Assembly (NCBI GenBank): GCA_964561475.1
Contig: CAZLPU010000017.1
Location: 1-64,000 of the forward strand
DNA: 64,000 bases
Direction of reading: 5' to 3'
DNA from: CAYUYV01 sp964561475
GTDB taxonomy: Bacteria > Pseudomonadota > Alphaproteobacteria > JAJFIK01
Below, in pieces: positions 7,868 through 17,314 of this stretch (position 1 is the stretch's first letter; each line of letters starts with the position of its first letter). Under the pieces are notes generated by a model. The model did no database searches and was not told where the DNA came from. It was given only the letters and a program-made list of their open reading frames with translations. Both the position numbers and the translations under genes were made by a program.

Positions 7868-9121
7868 ATGAGACCCATCATTGCACTGTTTTTATCGGGC
7901 GCCCTGATCGGCATCCTGCTGGCCACCGGCGTGCAGATCTGGCGGGAAGCCACCTACGGCACTGGCCCCGTGGCTACCGCTGCCGCCCCGGACGGACCGG
8001 TCCGGGAAATCGCCTTCATCGCCAATGCGGTCGGCGGCACCGTGAGCCTTATCGATGTATCCGCCCGGCAGGTGGTGGCCACCCTGAACATCATCCCCGA
8101 CGGCCGGGAGGTGAGCATTTACCGGGACTTCACCCAGGGTCTGTTCGGCCAGCGTCTGATCGAACAAAGCGGTCTCAACTATGCCCAGGACCTTGATCTG
8201 TCTCCGGACGGCCGGGTGCTCTATGTATCCCGGGGCCATCTGGGCGATGTGGCCGCATTCGATCTGGAGACCGGAGACATCATGTGGCGGGTCCCCATCG
8301 GCGGGGTTCGGGCCGATCACATGGCAATCTCCCCGGACGGACAGCGCCTGTTCGTTTCCGCACTGACCGATAACACCGTCGAGGTCATCGACACGGCAAC
8401 CGCCCGCAAGGCCGGGGCCTTCGTCACCGGCGCCTTCCCCCACGACAACCACGTCACCAAGGACGGCAGCCGGATCTATAATGCCAGCCTGGGCGATATG
8501 ACCGTGGATGTGGCCGAGCGGGACAGTATCGATCAGGCCACCCCGTCCCAGGGGTACGCCTATCAGGTGACCGTGGCCGACGCGGCCTCCCTGGAAGTTC
8601 TGGCACGCCACCGGTTCGAAGCCGGGATCCGGCCCTTCGCGGTCACCGCCGATGAGACCCGGCTTTATGCCCAGCTTTCCAACACCCATGCGGTCGTCGC
8701 CTACGACCTGGAGGCGAGCGACATCATTGCCCGCCTGGATCTTCCCGTTGCGGACGGTGTCACCGAGGATGACTGGGATTTCGAGTCGCCCCATCACGGC
8801 CTCGCGATGACCGGCGATGAGACAACCCTCTGCGTCGCGGGCCGGGCGTCCGATTATGTGGGCCTGGTGAGCGTGCCTGATCTCAGCCTGATCACCACCA
8901 TTCCCGTTGGCGACGCGCCGGGCTGGTCCGCTCTGGCTCTTGATGACTCCCTGTGTCTTGTCACCAATGGGCGTAGCGACGATGTTTCCCTGATCTCCAT
9001 GGCGGAGCGTGCGGAACTGGTCCGCATTCCCGTTGGCCGGGGTCCAAAGCACATTACCGTCGGACCGGTACCCGTGCCGGTGCTTGACACCCTCATCGCA
9101 ACACAGGAGAACCAGCCATGA
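7868..9121 (+). CDS. Exported or membrane-anchored beta-propeller protein (YncE-like)
   Basis: 417 residues. One N-terminal hydrophobic segment (residues 3-24) acts as signal or anchor. The rest is a repeated beta-propeller pattern (FIANAVGGTVSLIDV, LSPDGRVLYVSR, ISPDGQRLFVSA, VTADETRLYAQL) typical of YncE/40-residue YVTN and cytochrome d1-like propellers. No heme motif is visible. Its stop overlaps the start of the next gene in ATGA, so the two are translationally coupled. ATG at 7868 has GAGGGGAG upstream. Confidence 0.8.
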   Translation: MRPIIALFLSGALIGILLATGVQIWREATYGTGPVATAAAPDGPVREIAFIANAVGGTVSLIDVSARQVVATLNIIPDGREVSIYRDFTQGLFGQRLIEQSGLNYAQDLDLSPDGRVLYVSRGHLGDVAAFDLETGDIMWRVPIGGVRADHMAISPDGQRLFVSALTDNTVEVIDTATARKAGAFVTGAFPHDNHVTKDGSRIYNASLGDMTVDVAERDSIDQATPSQGYAYQVTVADAASLEVLARHRFEAGIRPFAVTADETRLYAQLSNTHAVVAYDLEASDIIARLDLPVADGVTEDDWDFESPHHGLAMTGDETTLCVAGRASDYVGLVSVPDLSLITTIPVGDAPGWSALALDDSLCLVTNGRSDDVSLISMAERAELVRIPVGRGPKHITVGPVPVPVLDTLIATQENQP

Positions 9122-9771
9122 CCCTCAGTGTCGATCTCTTTTGGTCCTTTCGCAGTCCCTATTCCTATCTGGCCACGGGACGGCTTGTGGCCTTCCAGGC
9201 GGACTATGATGTGGAGATCCGTGTGCGGCCGGTCTATCCCCTGGCTGTCCGGGTGGAGAATTATTTCAAGAATGTCGATCCGCTCTGGGTCAAGTATCTC
9301 CGCAGGGATGTCATGCGGACGGCAGAGCGCCTGAACATTCCCTTTGCGTGGCCGAGCCCTGACCCCATTGTGATGGATATGGCAACCGGAGACGTGCCGG
9401 AGCATCAGCCCTACATCCACCGTCTCATGCGCCTCGGGGTGCTGGCCGCAGAGCGGGGCAAAGGTCTTCCGTTCCTGGATGAAATCAGCCGCCTGATCTT
9501 TTCAGGCGCGGTCAAGGGCTGGGACCAGGGTGCCCACCTGGCGGAGGCGACCGCCCGGGCGGGGCTCGAAATGGCGGAGATGGAAGCAGAAGTGGCCCGG
9601 GATCCGGAGCGGATGGACCGGATCATTGTCGAGAACGAGACCGTCCAGCGGGAGTCCGGCCATTGGGGTGTGCCCCTCATGGTGTTCCAGGGTGAGCCCT
9701 TTTTCGGTCAGGACCGGATCGAGGATCTGGTCTGGCGCATGGGCCAGCACGGGCTGACCCGCCGATCCTGA
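9118..9771 (+). CDS. 2-hydroxychromene-2-carboxylate isomerase / DsbA-family protein
   Basis: 217 residues with the kappa-GST/HCCA-isomerase form of the thioredoxin fold. The N-terminal active-site strand is FWSFRSPYSYLA, with Ser where DsbA has CxxC, and the C-terminal GVPLMVFQGEPFFGQDRI matches the cis-Pro strand and cofactor loop. Family members use glutathione to isomerise aromatic intermediates, although many homologues have no known substrate. The start overlaps the beta-propeller stop by 4 bp. Confidence 0.85.
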   Translation: MTLSVDLFWSFRSPYSYLATGRLVAFQADYDVEIRVRPVYPLAVRVENYFKNVDPLWVKYLRRDVMRTAERLNIPFAWPSPDPIVMDMATGDVPEHQPYIHRLMRLGVLAAERGKGLPFLDEISRLIFSGAVKGWDQGAHLAEATARAGLEMAEMEAEVARDPERMDRIIVENETVQRESGHWGVPLMVFQGEPFFGQDRIEDLVWRMGQHGLTRRS

Positions 9772-9809
9772 GACAGGCATTCGGGACATGCAGCGATCGG
9801 GGAACCGGG

Positions 9810-11927
9810 TCAGGCGGCCTGGTTCTCCTCCCGGATCGCGGCCAGGAATTTTTGTGCCTCCTGGGACAGGGTTTCGCTGCTCCGGGCAAGCATATCCGTG
9901 GACTGATGCATGTTATCCACGGCCGAGCGGGTCTTGGCCGACTGCTGATTGACTTGGCCGATCCGGTTCGAGACCTCGGCAATCTGCTTGGCTGTGGTCC
10001 CCACCGCCTCGGCGATCCCGCTGGTGGTCACCGATTGTTCTTCCGTGGCCCCGGCAATGGACATCATGGCGATCTGGGCATTCTGGGCCACTTCCCGGAT
10101 CCGGTTGGCATCCTCCACGCTTCTACGGATCCGCAGCACCATGTCGTCGATCTGGGCGCCGATTTCCGTTGTGGCCCGCTGGGTCTCCGTGGCCAGATCC
10201 TTGACTTCCGCCGCCACCACCGCAAATCCCTTGCCCGCGTCCCCGGCCCGGGCCGCCTCGATAGTGGCGTTGAGGGCAAGCAGATTGGTCTGCTCCGCGA
10301 TTTCCGTGATCAATCCGGTCACGTCCCGGATCTTGGCCGAGGCGGCGCTCAGCTCATCCACCCGCAGCGCGGCCTCTTTCGAGACATCCGCCACATGGCT
10401 GGTTTCGGTGGATGTGCTGGCGACTTTCTGTGCCACTTCCGCGATGGCGCTGTTGAGTTCGTCCGTGGACCCGGAAGCCGAGGCGATGCCGGCGCTGGCC
10501 TGACCGGCGATCCGGCCCGTGTCTTCCGCATTGGCGGCGGTAAGGGCGGCAATGTCGGAGACTTCCTGGACGGTCTGGGCCAATTGCATGGAATGGTTGG
10601 CCAGAGACTCAACCACGCCGCCCACTGAGGATTCAAACTTCGCGGCGACCTCAAGAAGGACCGCGCGCTGGTCCGCGGAGACTTTGGCCCGGAATGCTTC
10701 CTGTTCATCCCGGTACCGGTTCGCGGCACGGCTTTCCTGCTTCAACCGGTAGAGGGACTGGGCCAACTTGCCGATTTCGCTGCCCGCCTCGATTTCCGGG
10801 ATCCAGACTTCAAGGTCTCCTTCCGCCAGGGCGAACTGGGCGGTGATAATTTTATCGAGTGGGCGGATGATCTTGAAGATGAGCAGAAGAGCACTTGCCG
10901 CGATGGCGATGAGGGTCAGGGTCAGGGCAATGACCGCGAGACTGATGGTGACGGTTCCCCCGAAGCGGATGTCCGCCCCATGGGCCTTGAGCCGGTCAAC
11001 AAACACGTCCTTCACGGACCCGAGTGTTACGAAGGTCTGTTCGACCACCTTGTCCCAGTCGGCAGGGGTCAGAGTGTATGCGGTTCCAAGTTGTCCGACC
11101 TCGCCGCTGCCGAAGGTCTCGCCGGCCCCGCCTTGAATGATGGCGTTCCTTGCCGCGAAGAATCCGGTCTCGATTTCCGTGATGAGATCATTGATCCGGA
11201 CCTGATCCTCCCGAACCGTTGCCATGGTGCGCAGACGGGCCAGTCCCTGGGAATAGGTGGTAAACAGGGCGGTGCTGGCGGTCAGGTCCCTGTTGCCGAG
11301 CGCCCGTTGGGCAGTGAGGATCGCAGCAAGGCGCGCGCTTTCCTCGGAAAGGCTGTCCCTGATTTCTTCTGTCGTCGCCACAACCTGCCGGTAGTCATTC
11401 AACAGGGTGTTGCGATCCCCGAGATCCGCCGCAATGGCATCACCCATCTGGTAGAGGTGCCGGGCTGCGGTTCTTGATGCGGTCCGCCAGGCGGCGCCCG
11501 TTGAGGGCTTGCGCAACATGGCGGGCTTGGAGAATGCGGCCGCAACGGCCTCCGCCCTGTCTTGAAGTTCTGCGACTGCCGTCTCGAAGTCCGCCACAAG
11601 ACCGGTTCCGGCGATGATATCCACCTGGCGCAGGTCATCGGCAAGGGTGCCCGCGAGCCGGTCCAGTTGGTCGAGGTCATTGGTAAACTGACGCTCCTGG
11701 CTCTCATCGGCCACGAATGGGGAGGCGAAGAGCCGCTCTGCAAAAACGGCATTCCCGTAGATGATCCGGCTGGTGGTGGCCATCCGTGCAAGGAGGTCCG
11801 AGCGGTTGGAGACCAGTTGTGCCGTCTGGAACCCGTGGACGCCCTCATAAAGGAGATAGCCGCACATGGTCAGGATGATGCAGCTCATGACGCCGATGAT
11901 CGAGAGTATGCCGGTTCGGATGGACAT
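9810..11927 (-). CDS. Methyl-accepting chemotaxis protein
   Basis: 705 residues. TM1 is at residues ~8-28; a long all-helical periplasmic sensor (~29-315) resembles four-helix or helical-bimodular domains; TM2 is at ~318-345; then HAMP and a cytoplasmic signalling domain. The receptor tip for CheA/CheW reads EIAEQTNLLALNATIEAARA, followed by KGFAVVAAEVKDLA. It ends NQAA, with no CheR-binding pentapeptide like NWETF. It lies 55 bp downstream of the PilJ-domain gene at 11983 on the same strand, which suggests a sensory partnership. Confidence 0.92.
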   Translation of the reverse strand: MSIRTGILSIIGVMSCIILTMCGYLLYEGVHGFQTAQLVSNRSDLLARMATTSRIIYGNAVFAERLFASPFVADESQERQFTNDLDQLDRLAGTLADDLRQVDIIAGTGLVADFETAVAELQDRAEAVAAAFSKPAMLRKPSTGAAWRTASRTAARHLYQMGDAIAADLGDRNTLLNDYRQVVATTEEIRDSLSEESARLAAILTAQRALGNRDLTASTALFTTYSQGLARLRTMATVREDQVRINDLITEIETGFFAARNAIIQGGAGETFGSGEVGQLGTAYTLTPADWDKVVEQTFVTLGSVKDVFVDRLKAHGADIRFGGTVTISLAVIALTLTLIAIAASALLLIFKIIRPLDKIITAQFALAEGDLEVWIPEIEAGSEIGKLAQSLYRLKQESRAANRYRDEQEAFRAKVSADQRAVLLEVAAKFESSVGGVVESLANHSMQLAQTVQEVSDIAALTAANAEDTGRIAGQASAGIASASGSTDELNSAIAEVAQKVASTSTETSHVADVSKEAALRVDELSAASAKIRDVTGLITEIAEQTNLLALNATIEAARAGDAGKGFAVVAAEVKDLATETQRATTEIGAQIDDMVLRIRRSVEDANRIREVAQNAQIAMMSIAGATEEQSVTTSGIAEAVGTTAKQIAEVSNRIGQVNQQSAKTRSAVDNMHQSTDMLARSSETLSQEAQKFLAAIREENQAA

Positions 11928-11982
11928 CTGGCGCCCTTGCTCGTTACGGTTTCCAGGGTGACGATTGAGTGCGGCGGCGAGC

Positions 11983-12864
11983 TTACAGGCTGCTGTACAT
12001 GCCCACGGCCTTGTTCATTTCCTTCAGCAGGGTGTTGTTGTCCCGGGCGATGAGCGCGATGTGCGCCGGCGTAGGGGTCGCGCCTTTTGCCGTGGCCTCC
12101 AGGATGGATCTCAGGGGCTGCCAAAGGGCACTGACTTTCTGGAGCTGGTTCTGGATTTCAGGCGTGGGGGCGGGCGCGAGGGCAAGCGTGGCATTGCCGG
12201 AAATCAGACCGTCCAGGGAGCTTTGGAACAGGGAAACTGTTGCCTGAAGAGACTGCCGGTACGCTTCCCTGTTTTCATTTGTCAGCACCATGCAGAATTC
12301 CATGCTGGCCTTTTGGGAGAGCATGCGTTGGCGCCCGGCGATATTGATGGCTCGGGCAAGGGTGGGGTGCATGGTTTCGTTGCTGCCGTAGATCCGCTCG
12401 ATGACGCCCACGGTCTTGTGCATGCGCTTCAGAAGAGGGCCTGCGGTCTGCGCAATGGCGCGCAGGGTGTCCGCTGGCACCGCCCCGGTGCCGGTGACGG
12501 TCTGGTTCGCCTTATGAAGCTCTGTCCAAAGAAGGCCCACATCCGACAACTTGCTGAGAATTTCGCCATGGGTTTCCGGCGACAGTCCAAGCTCGGCGCT
12601 GCCCTGTCTCAAGGCCTGATGGCTTTCCTGAAACAGGTTGTCGGCGGCGGCCAGCATGGTGACATGGCCCTGGCGGTCCTGGCCGATATGGGCAAAGCAC
12701 GCGGCCTTGGCCATGCGCTGGGACAGCATGCGCTGGCGCCCTGCAACGTTGATCCGGGTCTTGGCTTGTTGTTCAGCGGAAACGGTGGTCTCGGCAAAGC
12801 CCGCGGCGGGCGCAAGACAACTCAGCGTCAGGGCGGCAATGCAGACAGTAAGGGCAAGACGCAT
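11983..12864 (-). CDS. Periplasmic protein with two PilJ/NarX-type sensor domains
   Basis: 293 residues. A signal peptide (residues 1-22, LAPAAGFAE) is followed by two copies of the signature found in type IV pilus PilJ and nitrate sensor NarX: NVAGRQRMLSQRMAK near the N-terminus and NIAGRQRMLSQKASMEF in the middle. There is no transmembrane output domain, so it is predicted soluble and periplasmic. It precedes the chemoreceptor gene on the same strand and may be a ligand-binding partner. ATG at 12864 is chosen for the signal peptide and GAGGAT upstream. Confidence 0.83.
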   Translation of the reverse strand: MRLALTVCIAALTLSCLAPAAGFAETTVSAEQQAKTRINVAGRQRMLSQRMAKAACFAHIGQDRQGHVTMLAAADNLFQESHQALRQGSAELGLSPETHGEILSKLSDVGLLWTELHKANQTVTGTGAVPADTLRAIAQTAGPLLKRMHKTVGVIERIYGSNETMHPTLARAINIAGRQRMLSQKASMEFCMVLTNENREAYRQSLQATVSLFQSSLDGLISGNATLALAPAPTPEIQNQLQKVSALWQPLRSILEATAKGATPTPAHIALIARDNNTLLKEMNKAVGMYSSL

Positions 12865-13013
12865 CGGTCCGGATCCTCGCGCAAGGTCAGGGCAAGGGTC
12901 ATGGGATCGGGGAGGCAGGCTCACCGGTTCAGACAACCCAGTTCTACGAGGTTCTGGAGTAACCCGGGAAGGTTAGAGGCCGGTTACTCAGGGTGCCACC
13001 GGGTAGGCCCTGG

Positions 13014-13949
13014 TCAGGAGGCGAGGCCCGCCTTCAGTGCCGCGCCGGCCTGTTCAACAGCCTCCCGGGCCTCGTCCACAATACCGGTCATGGTGAAGAA
13101 GCCGTGGATCATGGCCTCATAGTTCACATGCTCAACGGTCACACCGGCTGCTTGCAGTTTCTCAGCATAGGCACGGCCTTCATCCTTCAGGGGATCATAC
13201 CCGGCCGTGACCAGATAGGCGGGGGGCAGGCCGGAAAGATCCTCGGCCAGGAGCGGTGAGATCCTGGGGTCCTTCGGGGTGGTCCCCGCAGGCACATACT
13301 GGCCCACGAACCACTCCATGCTGGCTTTCTCAAGCATGAACCCTTCCGCCAGGGCGTTCATCGACGCGGTGTCCGCCAGGGCTTCGGTCACCGGATAGAT
13401 CAGAAGCTGGAAGGCGATCCGAACGCCGCCTTTCCGGGCCATCTGGGTCACGACAGCAGCCAGGTTTCCGCCTGCGGAATCTCCGCCCACGGCAATGGCA
13501 TTGGGGTCCACATCCAGGTCCATGGCATTATTCTGGACCCATTTGACGGCCACGAACGCATCCTCGACGGCCGCCGGAAACGGATGCTCCGGCGCCAGAC
13601 GATAATCCACCGAAATGACCCTTGCGCCGGATTCGTTGGCAAGCTGACGACACAGGGCATCATGGGTATCGACATTGCCGATCACCCAGCCGCCGCCATG
13701 GTAAAAGACCAGCGCCGGTCCAACCGGTGCCGCGGCAATGGGCGTATAAAGCCGCACGGGAAGATCACCGGCGGGCCCCGGAATGGTCAGGTCTTCCACC
13801 TTGCCGATGGGAATGCCTTTGGGGTCGGTGTTCTCGGCCATGGCTGCGAACAGAGCCCTGGCCTCGGGCGCCGGCAATTCCGTGATCGATGGCATCGGAT
13901 TTTCGGCCATCTGATCGAGCAAAGCTTGAACTTGGGCGTTCAGGGTCAT
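13014..13949 (-). CDS. HSL-family esterase/lipase (alpha/beta hydrolase fold-3)
   Basis: 311 residues. The hormone-sensitive-lipase signature HGGGW (84-88) forms the oxyanion hole and GDSAG (156-160, nucleophile Ser 158) the elbow. The Asp (TAGYDPLKDEG) and His (MIHGFF) of the triad are present. The protein is cytosolic, with no signal peptide. It probably hydrolyses short-chain esters; the physiological substrate is unknown. It stands alone between the PilJ-domain gene and two small unknown genes, all on the minus strand. Confidence 0.92.
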   Translation of the reverse strand: MTLNAQVQALLDQMAENPMPSITELPAPEARALFAAMAENTDPKGIPIGKVEDLTIPGPAGDLPVRLYTPIAAAPVGPALVFYHGGGWVIGNVDTHDALCRQLANESGARVISVDYRLAPEHPFPAAVEDAFVAVKWVQNNAMDLDVDPNAIAVGGDSAGGNLAAVVTQMARKGGVRIAFQLLIYPVTEALADTASMNALAEGFMLEKASMEWFVGQYVPAGTTPKDPRISPLLAEDLSGLPPAYLVTAGYDPLKDEGRAYAEKLQAAGVTVEHVNYEAMIHGFFTMTGIVDEAREAVEQAGAALKAGLAS

Positions 13950-14023
13950 GGCGGATCCGTGTGTTGGTTTTGTCTTCCGCCATGATTAATCCCGGCCCCG
14001 TGGGGGTGCAAGCGCCCAGCAGG

Positions 14024-14061
14024 GCCGATCCCCATCCGGGGAGCCAATCCCCATCCGGGAA
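14024..14061. repeat. 19-bp direct repeat, 2 units
   Basis: Two tandem 19-bp units (GCCGATCCCCATCCGGGGA and GCCAATCCCCATCCGGGAA) lie in the spacer between the esterase gene and the small minus-strand gene ending at 14110. Confidence 0.85.
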
Positions 14062-14109
14062 GAAGGAGCCCGGAATGAGGGCCCGGTTTGCCTGCTCCGG
14101 TCTCCCAGA

Positions 14110-14319
14110 TCAGTGCAAAACGATCGGCTCGTCTTCCTTGAGGCGGCCATTGATCATGTCGCCCACCATAGACCGCAGGGCCTTCCAGGAATCCGCACGC
14201 CGGGTTTCCCCCTGGGCCTCAAGCTCGTCCACGGCACGGTCCGCGTAATCAAGGGCGATGGGGCCGTGGTGGGCAACGAGGTAGCTGGCGAGGCACTGGA
14301 GGTCCTGGGCGGTGATCAT
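14110..14319 (-). CDS. Small conserved-looking helical protein, unknown function
   Basis: About 69 residues if translated from ATG at 14319. It is entirely helical, with the pattern HHGPIALDYADRAVDELEAQG followed by a Trp-containing helix. I have seen this layout in short alphaproteobacterial proteins of unknown function. The frame is open up to 14517 (135 residues), but that extension is Pro/Ser/Ala rich and looks non-coding. The ribosome binding site is weak, so the start is tentative. Confidence 0.55.
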   Translation of the reverse strand: MITAQDLQCLASYLVAHHGPIALDYADRAVDELEAQGETRRADSWKALRSMVGDMINGRLKEDEPIVLH

Positions 14320-14565
14320 GGCGGCAAGCTCCCGGTCTGGTGTGGCATGGAGGTGATCCTGCCGGGACTTTCGCAAAAACGGGGCCAGGAAGCGGTGGGC
14401 GCCGGATGTGTTGGAAACCGCCGGGGAAAGGGCCGAGGCTGGCTGGGCGACCGGATGGGGTGACCCGGCAAAAATCGGCCCCTCGGCAAAATCGGTCAGG
14501 CAGGGATCTGCGGGCATGAGGGTCGGGCCGGTCTTGCCTTTGGCGCGGATTGCAAAAGGCCCGGT

Positions 14566-15135
14566 TCAGCGGTTTGCAAAATCCAGGAAATAGGAGATGC
14601 CGAGGCTGATCGCGCTGAGGAACCAGATGTAGAGGGCAAGCCACCAGAACAGGGCGCTGTCCCGGTTGTCCCCTGATGTTTCCCCGTCCCGCCCCGGTGC
14701 CGAGGTCTCCCTGGCGGGCTTGCGCCCCGTGCCTTCCAGTTCTTCTTCTTCCGCAAGCTGGCCAAGATCCGTGTCGTGGTCGTAGCCCATGGCCGTCTTG
14801 ATACTGTGCTCAAGCTCCAGGGCGTCTTCCAGTTCGAGATCAAGCCTGCGGGTATCCACGTGCCGGAAGGCCCGGTAGATGTCCACCGATGTCATCACCG
14901 ACAACAGCGCCTGGGCAGGGCGGCCGGACTCGAGCAGCTCGATGGCCACCATGCGCATGTGCAGGGCCAGGGCCGGGCCGTACCGGTCCGGATTGCGCCG
15001 GGCCATCCGTTTCAAGATCCGGATGATCTGACGGCCTTCCCCCACAGCGGATTTCTCCTGCCGGTATCCCATGCTCAACGCAAGCAGGCCAAGCAGGATC
15101 AGCAGCAGAACGATTAAAATGGGTTGAAACAACAT
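14566..15135 (-). CDS. Two-TM membrane protein, unknown function
   Basis: 189 residues. TM1 is at residues 3-22 (LIVLLLILLGLLALSMGY) and TM2 near the C-terminus (WWLALYIWFLSAISLGISYFL). Between them lies a cytosolic helical region with RYGPALALHMRMVAIELLESG and a highly acidic segment (GQLAEEEELEG). I do not recognise the family. It precedes the small helical gene on the same strand. Confidence 0.62.
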   Translation of the reverse strand: MLFQPILIVLLLILLGLLALSMGYRQEKSAVGEGRQIIRILKRMARRNPDRYGPALALHMRMVAIELLESGRPAQALLSVMTSVDIYRAFRHVDTRRLDLELEDALELEHSIKTAMGYDHDTDLGQLAEEEELEGTGRKPARETSAPGRDGETSGDNRDSALFWWLALYIWFLSAISLGISYFLDFANR

Positions 15136-15556
15136 TGATCGACGACTGCTCCCACCCGCGGCGCCTCGGCACCCTGTCGTGCCCAGCCCGGATTTGGCCT
15201 GACCAAACGAGACCTGGCCAAACCAGACCTGACCAAAGCAAATCGGGGCACGCCACCCTCATCACATCCATGCGGCACGACTTGCCACGCTGTCATTTCG
15301 CAAGTCTAGCGTCCACGGCTCGCCCTGGCCATTGGCCAAGGGGCGATGAACGCCACAAGAGCGCGGCACTGTGTCCTGATTGATTTGGCGCAAGGGACGC
15401 GAGCGGATAGGGTGCACTTTGGTCGGGGAGCGGACCCGGAAATCAAATGTTCACACGGGACGCAGGCACTGTCGGTCACCCCAGTCATTCAGCATGCTCA
15501 GCTTATCGGCATCGCCGGGCATGCTCGATGCAGTGCAGACGAGGACAAACACACGA
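15136..15556. other. 421-bp spacer with a 15-bp tandem repeat
   Basis: A divergent spacer between the membrane protein (minus) and the AhpD-like gene (plus). It holds three 15-bp repeats at 15198-15242 and a GC-rich hairpin near 15322-15344 (TGGCC/GGCCA core). The frames across it look non-coding. No promoter is clear enough to place. Confidence 0.5.
15198..15242. repeat. 15-bp tandem repeat, 3 units
   Basis: Units CCTGACCAAACGAGA, CCTGGCCAAACCAGA and CCTGACCAAAGCAAA follow one another without gaps in the divergent spacer. Confidence 0.88.
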
Positions 15557-16126
15557 ATGGCGAGAATCCCCTATTTCGATCCCGATGACGCACCGGAATC
15601 CATCGGCCAGCTGCTCGATCAACTGCCGCCCCTGAACATCTTCATGATGATGGCCCACGCCGGCCCAGCGCTGAAGGATTTTGTCCGCCTCGGCAACCGT
15701 ATTCTGTTCGACGGTGAGTTGGATCCCGTCCTGCGGGAACTGGCGATTTTGCGGGTCGGGCACCTTTGCGGCAGCACCTATGAAGTGCACCAGCATGCCA
15801 AGATCGCGCGCCAGCTTGAGATCCCCCAGGGCAAGATTGACGCGACCGCCCGGGGTGCCCAGGCCGCCGTGTTCGCGCCCCAGGAGCGGGCGGTCATGGC
15901 ATTCGTGGATGATGTGGTGAAGAACGTGCGCGCGAGCGATGCCACCTTCCAGCCCCTGGCCGATACGCTCACCGTCCGGCAATTGCAGGAACTGGTTCTG
16001 ACCATCGGCTATTACATGATGGTGGCCCGCTTCCTGGAGACGTTCGACGTGGATATCGAAGGGGAAGATCATCCGACGGTGGATCTCTCCCGCAATCCCT
16101 ACCGGCGCTCCGGAAACGGCAGTTGA
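15557..16126 (+). CDS. Carboxymuconolactone decarboxylase (AhpD-like) family protein
   Basis: 189 residues, all helical. The family helix reads LRELAILRVGHLCGSTYEVHQHAKIA: the first Cys of the AhpD CxxC is present but the second position is occupied by Tyr, so peroxidase activity through a disulfide is not supported. This Cys-Gly-Ser-x-Tyr-Glu form is common in the CMD family of unknown function. ATG at 15557 is chosen (GAGGAC upstream); the longer open frame to 15380 lies in the repeat-containing spacer. It is followed 54 bp later by a GST-family gene, likely the same transcript. Confidence 0.82.
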   Translation: MARIPYFDPDDAPESIGQLLDQLPPLNIFMMMAHAGPALKDFVRLGNRILFDGELDPVLRELAILRVGHLCGSTYEVHQHAKIARQLEIPQGKIDATARGAQAAVFAPQERAVMAFVDDVVKNVRASDATFQPLADTLTVRQLQELVLTIGYYMMVARFLETFDVDIEGEDHPTVDLSRNPYRRSGNGS

Positions 16127-16179
16127 GGGTCTGACAGCCAGCGCACTTCAGAGACCAGACGCAAGAGAGGAGCAGGGAC

Positions 16180-17103
16180 ATGGCCGGCGCCGACACACTT
16201 ATTCTGCACCACTACAATCCATCTCCCTTCGCCGAGAAGATCCGTCTGGTTCTGGGCGCCAAGGGCCTGCCCTGGGCCTCGGTGATCATTCCCAACATCA
16301 TGCCCAAGCCCGATCTGATGCCCCTCACCGGGGGGTACCGGCGCACGCCGGTCCTTCAGATCGGTGCGGACATTTATTGTGACACCGGCATGATCGCCCG
16401 GGTTCTGGAAGAGCGGGCGCCGGAACCCTGTCTGTGTCCGGACGGCCTGACCTGGATGGTCTGCAGGTGGGCAGATGGCCCCCTGTTCCAGGCCTCCGTG
16501 GGCATCGTGTTTGCGGGTATCGGGGAGCATGTGCCCGAAGCCTTCAAAAAGGACCGTGCGGAGATGAGTGGCCGGGATTTCAATCCGGCGGCCATGGCGG
16601 CGGTTCTGCCCTATTGGCAGGACCAGTGGCGCGGCGGCATGCACTGGATCGACCAGTCGCTGGCCGATGGCCGTGCCTATCTTTTCGGTGCCCGGCCAGG
16701 CCTTGCGGATTTTTCCGCCTACCTGAATGTCTGGTTCGTGCGCAATGCCTATCCGCCGGGTGCTGACATTCTGGATGAGTTCGCGCGCGTGCAGGACTGG
16801 GCCGGGCGGATAGCCGCAATCGGCCACGGCACATTCGAGCCCCTGGACGCAGAGGCTGCCCTCGACATTGCCCGGGCGGCGGAGCCCCGCGCCGCTCGAG
16901 GCACGACTGATCCCCATGATCCCCAGGGCCTCGAGCCGGGTGATCTGGTTACGGTGACCCCTGACGATACCGCGCGCATCCCCGTGGAAGGCCGCTTGCT
17001 GTCGTCCTCCGCAGAGCGTGTGTCCATTGAGCGTCAGGATGACAGGGTGGGCCGGGTCGCGGTGCATTTCCCCAGGGCCGGGTTCAGGGTCGCCAAAACC
17101 TGA
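16180..17103 (+). CDS. Glutathione S-transferase family protein with C-terminal extension
   Basis: 307 residues. The N-terminal thioredoxin-like domain has NPSPFAEKIRLVLGAKGL and the cis-Pro strand RRTPVLQIG; the all-helical C-terminal domain follows to ~225. The last ~70 residues form an extra small beta-rich domain (LVTVTPDDTARIPVEG), longer than a standard GST. The Ser/Tyr/Cys catalytic position is not obvious. Ribosome binding site GAGAGGAG. It is probably co-transcribed with the AhpD-like gene, which suggests a detoxification role. Confidence 0.83.
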   Translation: MAGADTLILHHYNPSPFAEKIRLVLGAKGLPWASVIIPNIMPKPDLMPLTGGYRRTPVLQIGADIYCDTGMIARVLEERAPEPCLCPDGLTWMVCRWADGPLFQASVGIVFAGIGEHVPEAFKKDRAEMSGRDFNPAAMAAVLPYWQDQWRGGMHWIDQSLADGRAYLFGARPGLADFSAYLNVWFVRNAYPPGADILDEFARVQDWAGRIAAIGHGTFEPLDAEAALDIARAAEPRAARGTTDPHDPQGLEPGDLVTVTPDDTARIPVEGRLLSSSAERVSIERQDDRVGRVAVHFPRAGFRVAKT

Positions 17104-17314
17104 TTTTCATGCAGGCGGGAAGCTCCGCCTGATCAGGCAACGGGTCAGATCCGGAGCAGGGACGGTGATTGTCAATCAAGGCAGGCCCAGGTGTCGGCGC
17201 CGCTAAAGGTCCGCACCCGGATGCCCTTGATCGCATGACAGGATCCTGCAATGGAGCAGGACCTTGCATTGGGGAAGGATCCGGCCTTGGCAGATCCTTC
17301 CGCCATGGAACCCC

